Source: Isoetes taiwanensis | Lineage: Eukaryota > Streptophyta > Lycopodiopsida > Isoetales > Isoetaceae | Assembly (NCBI GenBank): GCA_021234155.1 | Contig: JAJEKV010000032.1 | Span: 4,469,835-4,533,834 of the forward strand | DNA: 64,000 bases | Reading direction: 5' to 3' | Part shown: piece after piece, positions 11,395-22,134 of the stretch | Layout of the letters: the number at the start of each line of letters is the position of its first letter | Position numbering within the stretch: the stretch's first letter is position 1 | Position numbers and translations under genes: made by a program | Notes under the pieces: model-generated | Told to the model about the DNA's origin: nothing | Database searches by the model: none | What the model saw: only the letters and a program-made list of their open reading frames with translations

Positions 11395-14247
11395 CTAGTC
11401 TATCTTAGGATACCTGGCTCGTAAGGTATCATGTCTATGGCACATATAAATAGCATGCTTCGCATTTTCTATTCCTTCCCCACAAGCGCAAATTCTTTGG
11501 TCTTCTTCAATTTTCAGCCATCTCCCCTTTTCAATCATTAGTTCATGGGAGTTCATACGCATACGTGCTATCGCTCGTATCGGTCCAGGGAATATGTTCT
11601 GGAGGCGTAAGTATGTCTGTATGATATGTTTGCGCTTTGGATTAAAGTCCCTAATATAGTATTGCAATTTCTTTTTTGAGGATGCATCACAATATGTCGT
11701 GAAGGCATACTCTTTGAATTCTTTTGTATAAGGGCATACAGTCAAATTCCATCGACTAAACCATCCATGTAAATCTTTGTACCAACAATTTCTCCCATCC
11801 ACTTCCAGTTGTTCAGCAGCGCTAAGGGCCAGCCGCACCAGAGATTTATCATCTGCTTTTTTCTTTTGATCAAGATACTTCAGAGTGTTACTCATTGAAT
11901 GAATTTCCAACGGATATGAGCCACTGTCATATAATATTACTTCGTAGGGAACCGCTCTCTTTACTTTCAAAGTCATATGAAGCCAAGTTTTCTGAATTGA
12001 TTCGATTTCCTGCCATTTGGATCTGCATAATGAAGCCCCCCCAGATTTCACTGGCATATAGTATGACCGGCACTACTAATGTCTCAAAGAGCTTCTTCCG
12101 GAGAGGCCAGTAGGTGATATGAGCATGCCGGCACATGTTCTCCATTGCATAAAATGCCTTCAGAGCTGCAGCCATTCTCACATCAACACCCTTTGTCCAA
12201 GGTTTGTGACCGGTAAATATCTCATGCCCCAAGTATTTGTAAGATTGAGCTTGTGAGACCAATGCTCCCTGATAAAACAAATCGGCGGGCTTCAACCCAA
12301 AGCTCAAAACTTTAGTTTTCTCTATGTTCACTGTCAACCCAAATTGTGAGCAAAATTTCTCCAATATGTCTAGCTTCTTCTGTATATCTTCCACTGTGTG
12401 GGAACATAAGAGCAGGTCATCTGCATATAAGAGGAGTATTACTAGCTCATGAAAGAGACGTGGAAAGTAGCATCCGGACTCCTTAAGGAGGCCTTCCAAT
12501 TGATCAATATACAGCTCGAATAAGGTGGGAGAGAGTGTGCAGTCTTGCTTCACCCCGATGTCGCTAATAATCAATTCAGACTTGCCAGACGGAGTAACCA
12601 CTCTGCCCCGGACTGATTCATACAGTCTTCCTATAGCTTGGACCCATTCCCTTGGGACCCCAAGCTGAATTAAACGATCCAGCAACTTCTGACGTGGGAC
12701 CGTGTCGAATGCCTTGGCAAAATCGACAAAGCAACATATCAACGGCTTACCTTTTGATTTGGCTTCTTCTATCAGAGTTCGGAGAGTGAGCAAATGATCT
12801 ATGGTTGAGAAGCCCCGTCTGAAGCCTGCCTGCCCTCGTGCCCTTGTGTTGTGCTCCTCAGCATCTGGGAATCCATCTCTAATGGCTTGGTTAAAGAGCT
12901 CTGAAATTAATCCAGCCAACTGGTCACCTCCATCCTTAAGGTGTTCAGCCAACAGACCATCAATGCCCCGCGATTTTCCCTTGGCTAGTCCGTCAATCCC
13001 TTGTTTCACATCCTCAAAAGTGACCACAAAGCTAGAGTTTTTCTCTTCTGTTAATTGCAGCCTGTCTTCTCCCTTAAAGTATATTAAGTGTAACGCATAT
13101 GTTTTCCATACTTGAAGATCCGTCAAAGCCAACTCTTTAGTTGGAGGAGCCAACTGTTTCCAGAACCATTTTCCGGAATGTTTTGATCTAAGTTCAAGCT
13201 GTCTTTGCTGCTCATGTATCCATGCTTGCTTTTTTTATTTGATCAGCCTTCTATATGTCTGCAACTTAGAAGGATTATCTATCTGTTTTCTGGCCTGCTT
13301 CAATTCCATATCATACCAAGCGTTTCTGGGCTGAGTTATGTTCACCATATATTTGCTTCACACTACCTACTAGAAGTCTGTTAAGAGCGGAAGTGGCGTG
13401 TATTTAGTATATGCCTTGTGATGATTTATTGGCTGAAATCTGTGCGCAGCCATCTTGAATAAGATAGGGGAATGATCACTTTCACTCGAAAAGCTCCCGA
13501 TCCTGAAATCTTGGATCTTATCTAACATGTGAGGTTCCCCAATCAAGTAATCCAATGTTGAATAGGTAAATTCATCCGAGCTCTCATTCCTAAATGTGTA
13601 TCCATCCGATCCCGGAAGAGTCCCATTAAAAATTACCATACTTAATGATGAGCATAGGCTTAAAATCTGTTGACCTGCTGCGTTACAATCTTTGTGGAAA
13701 CTTCTATGGTTGAATGCACCCATTTCTCTATGTGCAACAAGGCAGGTTCAGATTCCATAAATATCTTTGGAGCTTGGAATTCCCCTGTCCATCCATTTAG
13801 GTCCCCTAGCAAGAGGACATCATATGATTGTTGCCATTCAGAGATGTTAAGTCACAGTTTAGCTAATCCATCTGTCCCTTGATATACTGATGGGGAGATG
13901 TAACATGCTACTAAAAGCACATCTCGATTTGTAGATAATAAAGAGGCATTCACTTTGAGAACCAGAATTTGCTTATCTTCTTCATCTACATACATTATAG
14001 AAACCTGACCTGTTATTCTAGCATGGATAAGGCAAGCTATCCCTCCATAAGGACGGCCTCGGTGCGGCTTAGGATTCCACAAAGAATGCACATCATAGTT
14101 CTTTACAGGTGGCAGCCTGCCATATTGATGTTCCCAAGTTTCTAGCAAGAATAGATTGTCCAGATCTGTAGTCTCTAATAAATCAAAACTGCTACTAACA
14201 CCTTTTGGCCCTTTGGTATTCCAACATCCTACAGAGACTACGGCAGG
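11395..14247 (-). pseudogene. LINE ORF2: endonuclease, reverse transcriptase, Cys-rich tail, broken
   Basis: ORF2 proteins nick target DNA and copy the element RNA onto it. The endonuclease part shows VGCWNTKG, LLETWEHQYG (catalytic Glu), YGGIACL, LLLGDLNGWTG and SESDHSP (Asp-His), so every expected catalytic block is present, although a frameshift near 13850 divides it. The reverse transcriptase frame (13153-11927) shows FVDFAKAFDTV (motif A), GVKQDCTLSPTLF (motif B; the usual Gly after Gln is Asp) and LLYADDLLL (motif C). A second shift near 12000 leads to the C-terminal frame (12057-11395), with RMRMNSHELMIEKGRW and a CACG...HAIYMC cluster like the CCHC tail of other copies in the window. 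It lies directly behind ORF1. The nearly complete set of motifs suggests fairly recent insertion. Confidence 0.88.
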
Positions 14248-14272
14248 CTTGTGTCAGCCTGCCCAGGAATCC

Positions 14273-14960
14273 CTATTCTTTCCGCTCTCTGATTATTACT
14301 TGACCATTTCTGTAAACAGCTCATTTCCCTGATTCACGTGCCTCTTTCACTTGTCGCATGGCCTTTGGACGAGTTTATAGTTGCTGCCATGTTAGATCTT
14401 CGCAAACTCGATATGTGCTGCCTTTCAACATTGGTCCTTGCCTCAGGATTTCTGTTCTGGATGCCTCATCTCGACACTTAACTAAAATGTGTCTATCCTT
14501 ATCTTCTACCTTCCTACCAGCTCTCCAAGCATCAATGATATCAGGGTCATTCATTTTCAGTTGTTTTTGACAAAATTGAACAGCCACGTCTCTGGTTTTT
14601 TCCTCCGTTATCTCGGGTACCCCAATTATTCGTATTCTCAAGGCTCTCTTGTGTCTATCCCTTTTTTCTGCTAGAACTGTCTGAACCTCCTGCTTCATAT
14701 CCGGAGGGGTTACTTGCTGTTTTTGTTCCAAGTGGTCTTGTTCCAAAAGTTCGATTCTTCCTTCAAGGACATCAACCCGAGATTGTACTGCAGCAACCCT
14801 ATCCAATAGTGTTCTAACTTGCTTCACTTCTTCCTGTATATTATCCAAAACCGAAATCTTGTGCATAAGTGATTCCCGTGCTCCTTGTGTCAGTACGAAA
14901 TCTCCCTCTCCAGGCTCGGATAATCTCGTCTTTTGTTTGTCTCGTTGTTGACCCTGCCAT
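14273..14960 (-). pseudogene. LINE ORF1 protein (RRM and CTD, L1 ORF1p-like), broken
   Basis: ORF1p-type proteins bind the element RNA and act as nucleic-acid chaperones in the retrotransposition particle. From the ATG at 14960 the frame shifts once within the first 30 codons. A coiled coil follows (LDNIQEEVKQ...LEGRIELLEQ), then an RRM-like region starting RIRIIGVPE and a C-terminal domain with LKGSTYRVCEDLTW. The ORF reads to TAA just after EDLTWQQL, but the same frame continues with conserved CTD-like sequence (RPKAMRQVKEARESGK, then NGQVIIRERKE) through a second stop to a TAG at 14273. I therefore place the original end at 14273. The ORF1-only element at 39.5-40.8 kb also has a stop immediately after the equivalent DLT...KL segment. 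One frameshift and two stops make this a pseudogene. Confidence 0.8.
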
Positions 14961-14982
14961 ATTAGGGTTCTTCCTGCTTCGG

Positions 14983-14990
14983 ATAATTAT
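14983..14990. repeat. Target-site duplication, right copy
   Basis: ATAATTAT directly follows the 5' end of the minus-strand LINE and is identical to 11181-11188. On its other side the foldback element sequence resumes with GTTTCACATG. Confidence 0.8.
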
Positions 14991-15286
14991 GTTTCACATG
15001 TAACAAAATCAACACTATGTAGTACATTATCTCAAATCTTATAGTATTCTGCAAATGGTGTTATATAGTATACCATTTTTTGTACATGCATACCCCACAA
15101 ATGAGGAACTTTATGTATGGTGTAGATCAAGGGATAAAGGGCAAATATGCCCATCCGACAGCTCTCGGTGCCCGGAGTAACCCCCCGTGTGAATATGCAC
15201 CCAAACCAAAGGGGGTTTAAGGGGGAATTTGATTTTGAAGTGTGTAATGCAATGGTTTATGTTATAGCTAAAAAAAATTTGGGCCC

Positions 15287-16162
15287 TTCGACTGCAAAAG
15301 AACTGAAATATGATGAGGTTTACATCTAAAGGATGTTTAGTGTTAGATAAGATCCTAACATTACATGGGCCAAAAAAAAGAAACTCAAAAGTAAGGGGTA
15401 AGAGGGTTAGATTAAAGAAAAGAGACAGACAAGCAAGCTGGCTGGCAGGTAGAGATGGTAGATATACAAACACATGTATAGAAACTTACGCTTCCATTGA
15501 GACCAATAAACACCATCAAACCCAGTCAAATCCTAACAAAATAGAATACAAGCACATAGACCTACTAGAAATAAATGATAAACGAAGGGGATAAAGTCCA
15601 AATAGCACTATGTATAACTGAGCCACAAAATCTGTAGGCCATACATCGGCGTGTATAATCGCTTCTCCACCATGATAAACCACCCATTTACTATTCGATC
15701 ATGCCTTTTGAATTGTAGATAATTCCTCTTTTCTACTTGAGAGCAGAAAAAGTGTCAAGTCTTTTTTGTACAAAAGGGAAAACCCTCTAAGATGTTTGTC
15801 AATGACGAAGCACCCGATCGAGACTCAACATCTTTGCAATGAACAAGTAAATGGCATAGTTAATTTGGGTTCATCAAGCTAACTCTATTAGGTGCCATAA
15901 CACCCTGGACCTTCACATACATAGAAAAACCAACCATCTTTTGTTCCCTCTTCTTGAAGGTACATTCTTCGCAACATATTACAAGAGACCAAAGAGTATT
16001 TTCATACTTCTAAGTATGTTGAAAACAAGGTGCCATCGTGCTACGGATTGCCCCATTGCCATATCTCATTTTTTTATTCGTTCCAAACTCTCTGCCTATT
16101 TCTTTCTTCTCTTTATGTATCTTCCTGTTCTCTCTCTATTATCTTCTCTTGATACATTTTCT
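15287..16162. other. Gene-free interval
   Basis: No coding region, RNA gene or recognisable repeat can be supported here. The open frame at 15310-15594 is lysine-rich and carries no known motif. Confidence 0.5.
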
Positions 16163-16371
16163 AACTGTCTCATGAGGTTCTAAGCCCAACTCATATACCA
16201 CTTCGATCGGCAAACAACCGAGCACTTGGGAACTTCTTCAACCCCAGGATGTGATGAGTCGACATCGAAGTGTCAAACGACTCCGTCAATAAGAGCTCTT
16301 AGGAGTCATCTGCATGTTATCCCCGGCGTACCTTTGATCCCGTGAGCAAGAGCCCTTCCACGGGGGACTCC
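16163..16371 (-). pseudogene. rrn26: Nuclear copy of mitochondrial 26S (LSU) rRNA fragment (NUMT)
   Basis: The minus strand matches the peptidyl-transferase region (domain V) of bacterial-type large-subunit rRNA. Landmarks on the plus strand are TGTTATCCCCGGCGTACC, GATGTGATGAGTCGACATCG, ACTTCTTCAACCCCAGG, CATATACCACTTCGATCGGC and AACTGTCTCATGAGGTTCTA. The variants CGATCGGCAAACAACCGA and AAGAGCTCTTAGGAGTCATC fit plant mitochondrial rather than plastid rRNA as I know it. Homology stops sharply at both ends, and the flanks are ordinary nuclear AT-rich DNA. About 209 bases are kept, with scattered changes, so this is a non-functional transfer of organelle DNA. Confidence 0.85.
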
Positions 16372-16499
16372 ATTTTTATCTCTATGTTCTCTCTCTTTCA
16401 AATCTCTCTTTCTTCTCCCTCTAACTGTCCCCTCCCTCCCTCCCCCATCCTCCTCCTATGCTACTAGCAGAAGCAGGCATGATGCCCCTCGAAGCAGAA

Positions 16500-17253
16500 G
16501 CATTATATGCCAGACATTGAGGTCTGTGCAAAAGGTGCTCAAGATGGATAACAATAGTCTCCCCTACCTCTCTATGAGTCAAAGCAGCCAACAAGGTTGG
16601 TATACAAACATTCAAGAGTGGTTAAATAAATGGGGGATGTTGTTAGATGAAATGCCTAATGAAGGGAACAACATAAGAGCTTGGGTACATGCAAATGTGC
16701 AATGGAAATTATGGCATACCGTTGGCACGAAAATGGACTTCTATAAGAGGAAGATAAATTGGTCCTTATAAGAAGCACCGCACCTTAGCAAAAATAGCTC
16801 TCCACACAAAAGGCAAACTGTATGCAGACTAAGGCTTAGCTCTCATCATTTGGGAGTGGAAGTAGGAAGACGGGGAACTTTCCTAGATGTAAAAGAACAT
16901 GCAAACTATGCGGCTGTGACGAGATTGAGGATGAAGAACATTTGATACTGCTTTGCCTTTCTATTAGAACATAAGGCACAAATTCCAGCTCACGAATATC
17001 AAGATGTTGAAGTTTTTAATAGAGGTGCTGAAAATGCAAGAGATGTCTATTTTGAATTATAAACATTTACTTGATTTACATGATGAAGATGAGAATAGAG
17101 AGTCCCCAATGATAACCCCATTGAGGGCACTTTGGAAAGAGAACTTTCATGATGATGATTGTACAAATTTTCTTACTGTTATGTCTTCTAGACCTGATGG
17201 TCTTAAAGACGAAATAATCGACATTCTATTCTATTCTCTCCCTCCCTCCCTCA
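16500..17253 (+). pseudogene. LINE ORF2 C-terminal remnant with microsatellite tail
   Basis: The plus strand reads, with frameshifts, a LINE C-terminal region: WLNKWGMLLDE near 16620, RLSSHHLGVEVGRRG near 16840, and a CCHC cluster CKLCGCDEIEDEEHL...C at 16900-16956. The same arrangement (RMGSH, GRW, C-x2-C, EDE-H) occurs in the copies at 11.4, 18.7 and 19.6 kb. The 3' end carries a stem-loop AGACC-TGAT-GGTCT at 17190-17203 and a mixed (ATTCT)(CTCC)n tail at 17222-17253. The 5' part, including the reverse transcriptase, is missing, which is typical of incomplete reverse transcription. Confidence 0.7.
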
Positions 17254-17259
17254 TTATGT

Positions 17260-18115
17260 TAACCATCAGAACCCCCCTTCCTCCCCCCAAGTCCAAGTCC
17301 GGACCCGGACCCACACCCAAACATACTCTCGATCAAATGTTACCTTGCACAACCTTGAGGGAGATCATGCAGATGGCCCACCATGCAAACAGACTAGATC
17401 AGAGGCCTTCCCCATGAGGAAAGAAGACCGCGCTAAGGCGCAATCGACACATCTAGTTTGGAAGACCCATAGTGTCGACTCAGCAAGGACAACACACCAG
17501 CCATGCGAGGCGAGATGGAGATAAATGCAGGCGACAATCGAGGATAACACCACTTGGATCACACACTTGACAGAAGAGCAGTAATTCTCAGTACTCCAGG
17601 TACTCAAGAGGCAGTTTGCTGCAGAGAAGCAATGGTTTGCGGAGATGGAAACACACATACAACAATTGTAGGATAATGCTTGCTTGTCGCAGTTTGAAAA
17701 GGAGCAGGATAGGCAGGCTCTTACTAGCCTATGGGCACACATAGATGCTATGTTTACCAGAGCTGATGCCATGGCATAGGACAAGGAATACCTTAAGTAG
17801 GAGATGGCTACCATCTCTCATCTTCGGTCAAACATTCAGGACAACATTATCACTCAGGGGACGGTCAAGGCAACTACTAGAGGAAGCCAGTCGCTATACC
17901 AGACCCTTCAGAACATGGTCAACACAATTGAGACAACATCGACGTCAATAGATATTGTAATTACCTTTAGGGTATAGAAGCTAGAAAGTAGTTCTCTTGC
18001 TTGAGACCAGGAGGTACAGGAGTTACAAGCAGCTGTACTCCAATAGGGCAAAGGCCTCCATGCCAATGCACATGAGACTCTGCATATTGTTCCAGCAGGA
18101 ATTTGCATAGATGAA
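17260..18115 (+). pseudogene. LINE ORF1-like coiled-coil protein, stop-riddled
   Basis: One plus-strand frame stays in register for more than 200 codons and is interrupted only by stop codons: five TAG, one TAA and one TGA between about 17520 and 18060. It encodes a coiled coil with HLTEEQ, RQFAAEKQWFAEMETHIQQL, FEKEQDRQALTSLWAHIDAM and YQTLQNMVNTIETT. The same order of motifs is found at 38.83-37.28 kb on the minus strand (SLTEEV, KQLTTEKQCISSMETRIQQL, LADLHTTLESLSARM), where it leads into an RRM and CTD of the ORF1p type. The unit starts just after the microsatellite tail of the LINE before it and ends where an opposite-strand ORF1 fragment begins. Confidence 0.6.
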
Positions 18116-18330
18116 GAGGAAAGAGGTGTTCTTGTACTAAGAAGTTGGTACCTTTGAGATGATTACCATCGGGATCATGTCTTCGACATGCTTTAGTCAA
18201 AGCCTGATATGTTTTAGCCTATTTGCAAAGCGTGCATAGGAGAAGCAGATGAAGTGGGCAGCCCTAGCCAATGTTCTATGCCATCACAAACAATTGTCAT
18301 GATTCTGCTGTTGTTATCTGGAGGCCTTGA
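18050..18330 (-). pseudogene. LINE ORF1 RRM/CTD fragment, minus strand
   Basis: Read on the minus strand, the segment shows HFICFSYARFANRLKHIRL, then GNHLKGTNFLVQEHL. These correspond to HLLVRFQDALSRLHILR and GNHLKGTTFSVQEDL in the ORF1-only element at 39.9 kb. The bases agree at codon level, so this is real homology. The fragment lies head-on against the plus-strand coiled-coil unit, which suggests an inverted junction between two ORF1 copies near 18.1 kb. Frameshifts are present. Confidence 0.5.
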
Positions 18331-18635
18331 CAGTTACTCAACCCCATTTGAGTCCAAACCGAAGTAGCCTCCCCGTTGTTTTTGCATTATGTTATGTTGT
18401 TGATGATGTTCTATGATGAATATACCACCCGTTGAGGTGATATACTTTTACGTATTGTTATGTATATTGCTATGTGCTAACATAATATATTATTATGAAT
18501 ATAAATATGGATATGAATTAATATCGTGCCCACTTTAAAGGTCATGGAGCAAACAAGCATACAATATATTGATAGTTACAATACTAGTAAATGGCTACAA
18601 CTGTAAAATAGAGACCAAATACCACAGGATCATTG

Positions 18636-19510
18636 TCATAAAGATAAAAAATCATTAGCTTGTATACAAAACCTATGCTGAATATCTTCACACACTAGAC
18701 AGTGCAAAAACACATGGTCTTCAATCATGTTCAGCTTACACAATGTGCAAAACCTCTCCTCTTTTGGAGTTTTTGACCATCTGCCCATTTCCACGTATAA
18801 TCTATGAGAGCTACTTATATATTTTGCTATATATTGCTTCAAGAATCTTGGGATTTGAGCTTTCAAGTAGTTCTGCTCTAAGTATACCGACAAAGGGTTT
18901 GTAATATATGTAATCATGTGTAAGCCCATGTTTATCGATATTCTCCATCTTTCAATCAACATAAACATGTCCCGATACTATCCCAAAGATGTTGATTGGA
19001 TCAAAGCCATCTTAGGGAAACACCCAACTGGTTGTTTGTGGAGCAACAAAATTTAATGTTTAATACAGAGCCTTGACCTCAAGAGGAAGCATGCCGACTT
19101 CAACTAACAGTATTGCAAAAGGAATCTGCTGTTTAACCCTAGTTCCTCATGAAGAAAATACTTTCAACACTGAATCAACTTGAGAGCATCGATGTGCTCA
19201 AATGCAAAGGCCCCGAATAGGTGATACATAAAGGAGTACGGTCTGCACCAATGTCTTAAACGGAATTTTCTTTAGTCCCCAACCCGTAAGAGAGCCTTGT
19301 GACACATGGTTAACATGCCATACAAAGCTGGTTTGCCACCCTCAATTGCTTTTCAGACACAATCATTTCAGCTGTATTTTGACGAAAATTCCAGTCCCAG
19401 GTATTTGTAACTGCCAACGATTTCCAAAGTATCACTTTTATATTTATTTAAATGTAGACCGACTAGTTGTTCCTAGGATCAATTGAAAGGCTTTTGCCAG
19501 GTCCGCTAAG
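18636..19510 (-). pseudogene. LINE ORF2 remnant: RT thumb and CCHC tail
   Basis: The minus-strand frame at 18968-18636 ends with YVEMGRWSKTPKEERFC, then CTLCKLNMIEDHVFLHC, the same CCHC pattern as other LINE tails here. Upstream, across several frameshifts, the phrase KIPFKTLVQTVLLY near 19240 corresponds to the KLFETLVVPVILYASEIWG segment of the LINE at 12.0 kb. The copy lacks the palm motifs and is separated by about 40 bases from the C-terminus of the next LINE copy. Confidence 0.65.
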
Positions 19511-21498
19511 AGATCTTTTTTTTCATCAGTATTGGGTTTGGGGGGTCTCAATTGATCTTATGGAACTTAATCTTTATCTTTGTGTATGTCAGACATTCTT
19601 TGAGCATGTGTCTTTCATCTTCTAGCATATCCATATCACACATCCTGTATATTCTGTCTACCCTGTCGATTTTTCTCCATTTGTTTTGTTCATTTCTCAG
19701 GTCATGGCTGCCCATTCTTAATCTTACTATGGCATCTCTGTTTACTCTCTCAATTGTACACTTATAGTATAATTCCTGAGCGATTTGGCCTTTTGGTTCA
19801 AAAACCTTCAAAAGCCAAATTGTCTTAGGTCCTAAGTGTTTGCGCAACTGGGCTAATCCCGCGATGGCTATTGTTGATAGCTTATTTGACTTTATGTTCC
19901 CATTATCTTTCAGAAGGTACACAATTGTCCTTTTCCAAACCCTTATCTTCATTGGTTTTTTGCCTGTATCATACACAAGTGTAATTCGATGTGTTTTCTG
20001 ATCTAAAATTTTTGACAGTGCCATTCGCAAAGTGCACATTCCTGTTTACCTGACTTATGATCTGTGAATTATGGGCCCCATGCTTTGCCCCCATAAAGTT
20101 GTGCTGATACTATCAATGCATTGAATAGGTATGATTTTATTTTTTAGTCTATGATCCTGCTTCTGTTACAGTAGTTTTTCATGATATAATAGTTTCCTAT
20201 GGCTGCTTGAAACTTGGTGTTCACTCGCGTAGACCATTTTCCTATCCCATGTGGTGTCATACCCCAAATATTTGTATCCTTATGCTTCCTCCACACCTCC
20301 CCTTTATATTTGAACGGCTTGTGTTTTGTTTTTATTCCAAAAAACTGTCTTTGTCTTATAAGTTTACTGTCAGGCTATCTCTGTGCAAAACTCTTCTAGC
20401 ACTTCCAGCATCCCATGCATTCCCTTTGTTTTATTGCCAGCATATCTAAATCATCCGCATATAGCATTATTGGCACTTTTGTCTTTTCTAGTGTTGGTGC
20501 ATCTGTATCCCCTTTGGTTTCTTGTATGTACTTTTGGAGTGTGTCTTATGTAAATTCCAAAAAGCATGGGGGATAGAGGGCATGCTTGTTTCACCCCTAT
20601 GTCACAATCAATTTCCAGACCTTCCTCTTCTAACTTTGCATAAACCATTTGTTACAGTCTAGCAATTGACTCTATCAGGCCTTTCGACGCTCGTAATATT
20701 GTTAGTTTCTAGAGCAACTTTTCTCCAGGGACTATGGCAAGGCATTTTTGAAGTCTACAAAGCGGCATAGGATCTTCTTGTCCTGATCTCTGGTCTGCTC
20801 TACAAGTATCCTTAAGGTGATTAGGTGATCCATGTTGGAATGTGGCTTGAATCCCCCCATCCATGTAGCTTTCCATTTTCTGCCCAATGTTAAGTTTCTC
20901 ATCTCAGACTTTACTGAACCATTTGGCAAAGATTGAGCTTATCATTATAGTTCTATAATTGCTCAGCTTAATTTTTTTTCCCTCTTTGCACAATGAGATC
21001 ACCTTATTATATTGCCATCTCTCTGGAATGCCTGTGTGTACTATCTTGTTGAAAGTGTCATCAAATCTATTCCTCTTATAATCACTTCTACACATTTGAG
21101 CATTTCCACTATCGACCCATATAGATCCGATGCTTTATTGTTTGCTATTTTTTATAGGGCTCTTGTCGCTCCCTCATGTGAAGCTTGGCATGTGTTTTTC
21201 CTCAGGTATAATTATTGGTATTGTTTCTATTTTATATAATATCTCCAGATATTCGATCCAATAGAAGCTTTCCAAGTCCTTGTTTTCCTTGTGACATGGT
21301 CTTCCTCCCTTCTTCACGCTCGACCACAAAATCTTTAGATGCTTCTTTGATTGGTTTGCTAGATCCGACTGGTGCCGTCTCAGATTCCTGGCATTATACA
21401 TACTTGAGGTTCTGGATAAACGTCTGCAATTACTGAGCCCTCAGTAGTCATTATCTCTGCTAGTCGTCTAGTATCATCATTACTGCAAAGGTTTTTCC

Positions 21499-21614
21499 CT
21501 TGAAAACCTTTCGAGGCAGGGGTTTTTTAGTCCTAGTAGTAATGATTGTACTAGCCCATTGTATGGGTCCCATGACCTATTGGTCTCCGTGGATATTCTA
21601 TTCTATTCTATTGG
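21499..21614 (+). mobile_element. 5'-truncated LINE insertion, (ATTCT)n tail
   Basis: The segment holds AAAACC...GGGGTTTT (an upstream stem), TCCTAGTAGTAATGATTGTA, GGGTCCCAT, the stem GACC-TATT-GGTC at 21574-21585, TCCGTGGA and an (ATTCT)n tail. It sits inside the older minus-strand LINE. Nearly the same sequence lies at 48406-48491. A short GGTTTT on both sides may be the target duplication. Confidence 0.7.
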
Positions 21615-21864
21615 TTTTAAATATTCTAATGTATTTTTGGCATTCCTCTTGGTATTATTATGTTCGCTTCATCTGTCTGATTTTCTTCCTTTGATCCCCA
21701 CATTCATTGTCACGCTACAATGAGGTCCTGAATGCTTGTTCTATTCTTTTATTTTTCCCCTGCCCAAACATTTTTATGGCTGTGGCAATCTTTTTTTTTT
21801 TGTTCAGTCTGTTCCCATTCTCTTTTGGATCTTGTCCTCCCAGTTTCTGCTCTGTGGCACTTCT

Positions 21865-22134
21865 CTATGTCCCAGATATAGCTCCTCTGATTGACTTTGA
21901 TACTCCAATTGGTTCCAACTTGGTTTCCAAATCTTTCAAGGGAATTGTATCGAATGCTTTTGGAGGAATTGTATCGAATGCATTCGTGAAGTCATTGAAG
22001 GCTAGATACATAGCCTGCCTGGGGCTTTTAGCTGTTTCGATTAACACTTGCAAACCTGAGTGCATGGTTGAGAGTTCAATGATGTTTTTTGAAACCTGCC
22101 TGGCATAGAGCGCTTTTCCTGTTCTCGTCATCAC
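21865..22134 (-). pseudogene. LINE reverse transcriptase fragment with a duplicated motif A
   Basis: The frame reads HSGLQVLIETAKSPRQAMYL, then AFNDFTNAFDTIP twice in part and LKDLETKLEPIGVSKSIRGA, which corresponds to the RT palm around motif A (DFxxAFD). A duplication of about 21 bases copies AFDTIP. It is out of order relative to the surrounding LINE, so it comes from a different insertion. Asp of motif A is kept, but the rest of the palm is missing. Confidence 0.6.

Larger units (their letters stand above)
11189..14982 (-). mobile_element. LINE (L1-like non-LTR retrotransposon), near complete
   Basis: This unit of 3,794 bases runs on the minus strand from CCGAAGCAGG to a (TTTA)n tail and is flanked by ATAATTAT on both sides. 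It holds an ORF1 of the RRM type, then an apurinic-type endonuclease, a reverse transcriptase with a YADD centre, and a cysteine-rich C-terminal part. A 3' untranslated region of about 200 bases ends with a stem-loop (11226-11237), GTGGACGTTAA and the tail. ORF1 starts only 22 bases from the 5' end, so either the leader is very short or the 5' end is slightly truncated. Both ORFs are broken, so the copy is dead. Tails made of simple repeats instead of poly(A) are shared with six other ends in the window. Confidence 0.9.
11051..15286. mobile_element. Long-TIR foldback element, copy B, split by a LINE
   Basis: The left part (11051-11188) and right part (14983-15286) carry inverted arms homologous to those of the element at 5134-5620. 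The outer ends read GGGACCAAATTTTTTTT on the plus strand and GGGCCCAAATTTTTTTT on the minus strand. If the LINE between 11189 and 14982 and one copy of ATAATTAT are removed, the two parts join into a unit of about 430 bases whose centre lines up with copy A across the join (ACATG... followed by GGGCTCTCGCTACCC). The element was therefore present before the LINE landed in it. Confidence 0.8.

Noticed and set aside
16420-16460. Pyrimidine-rich CTCCCTCCC tract as a LINE tail
   Set aside because: No LINE end or stem-loop precedes it; it follows the rRNA fragment and looks like simple repeat.
17365-17814. 149-codon minus-strand frame rich in Cys and Ser
   Set aside because: It is the antisense of the ORF1 coiled coil, whose paralogue at 38 kb fixes the true strand.
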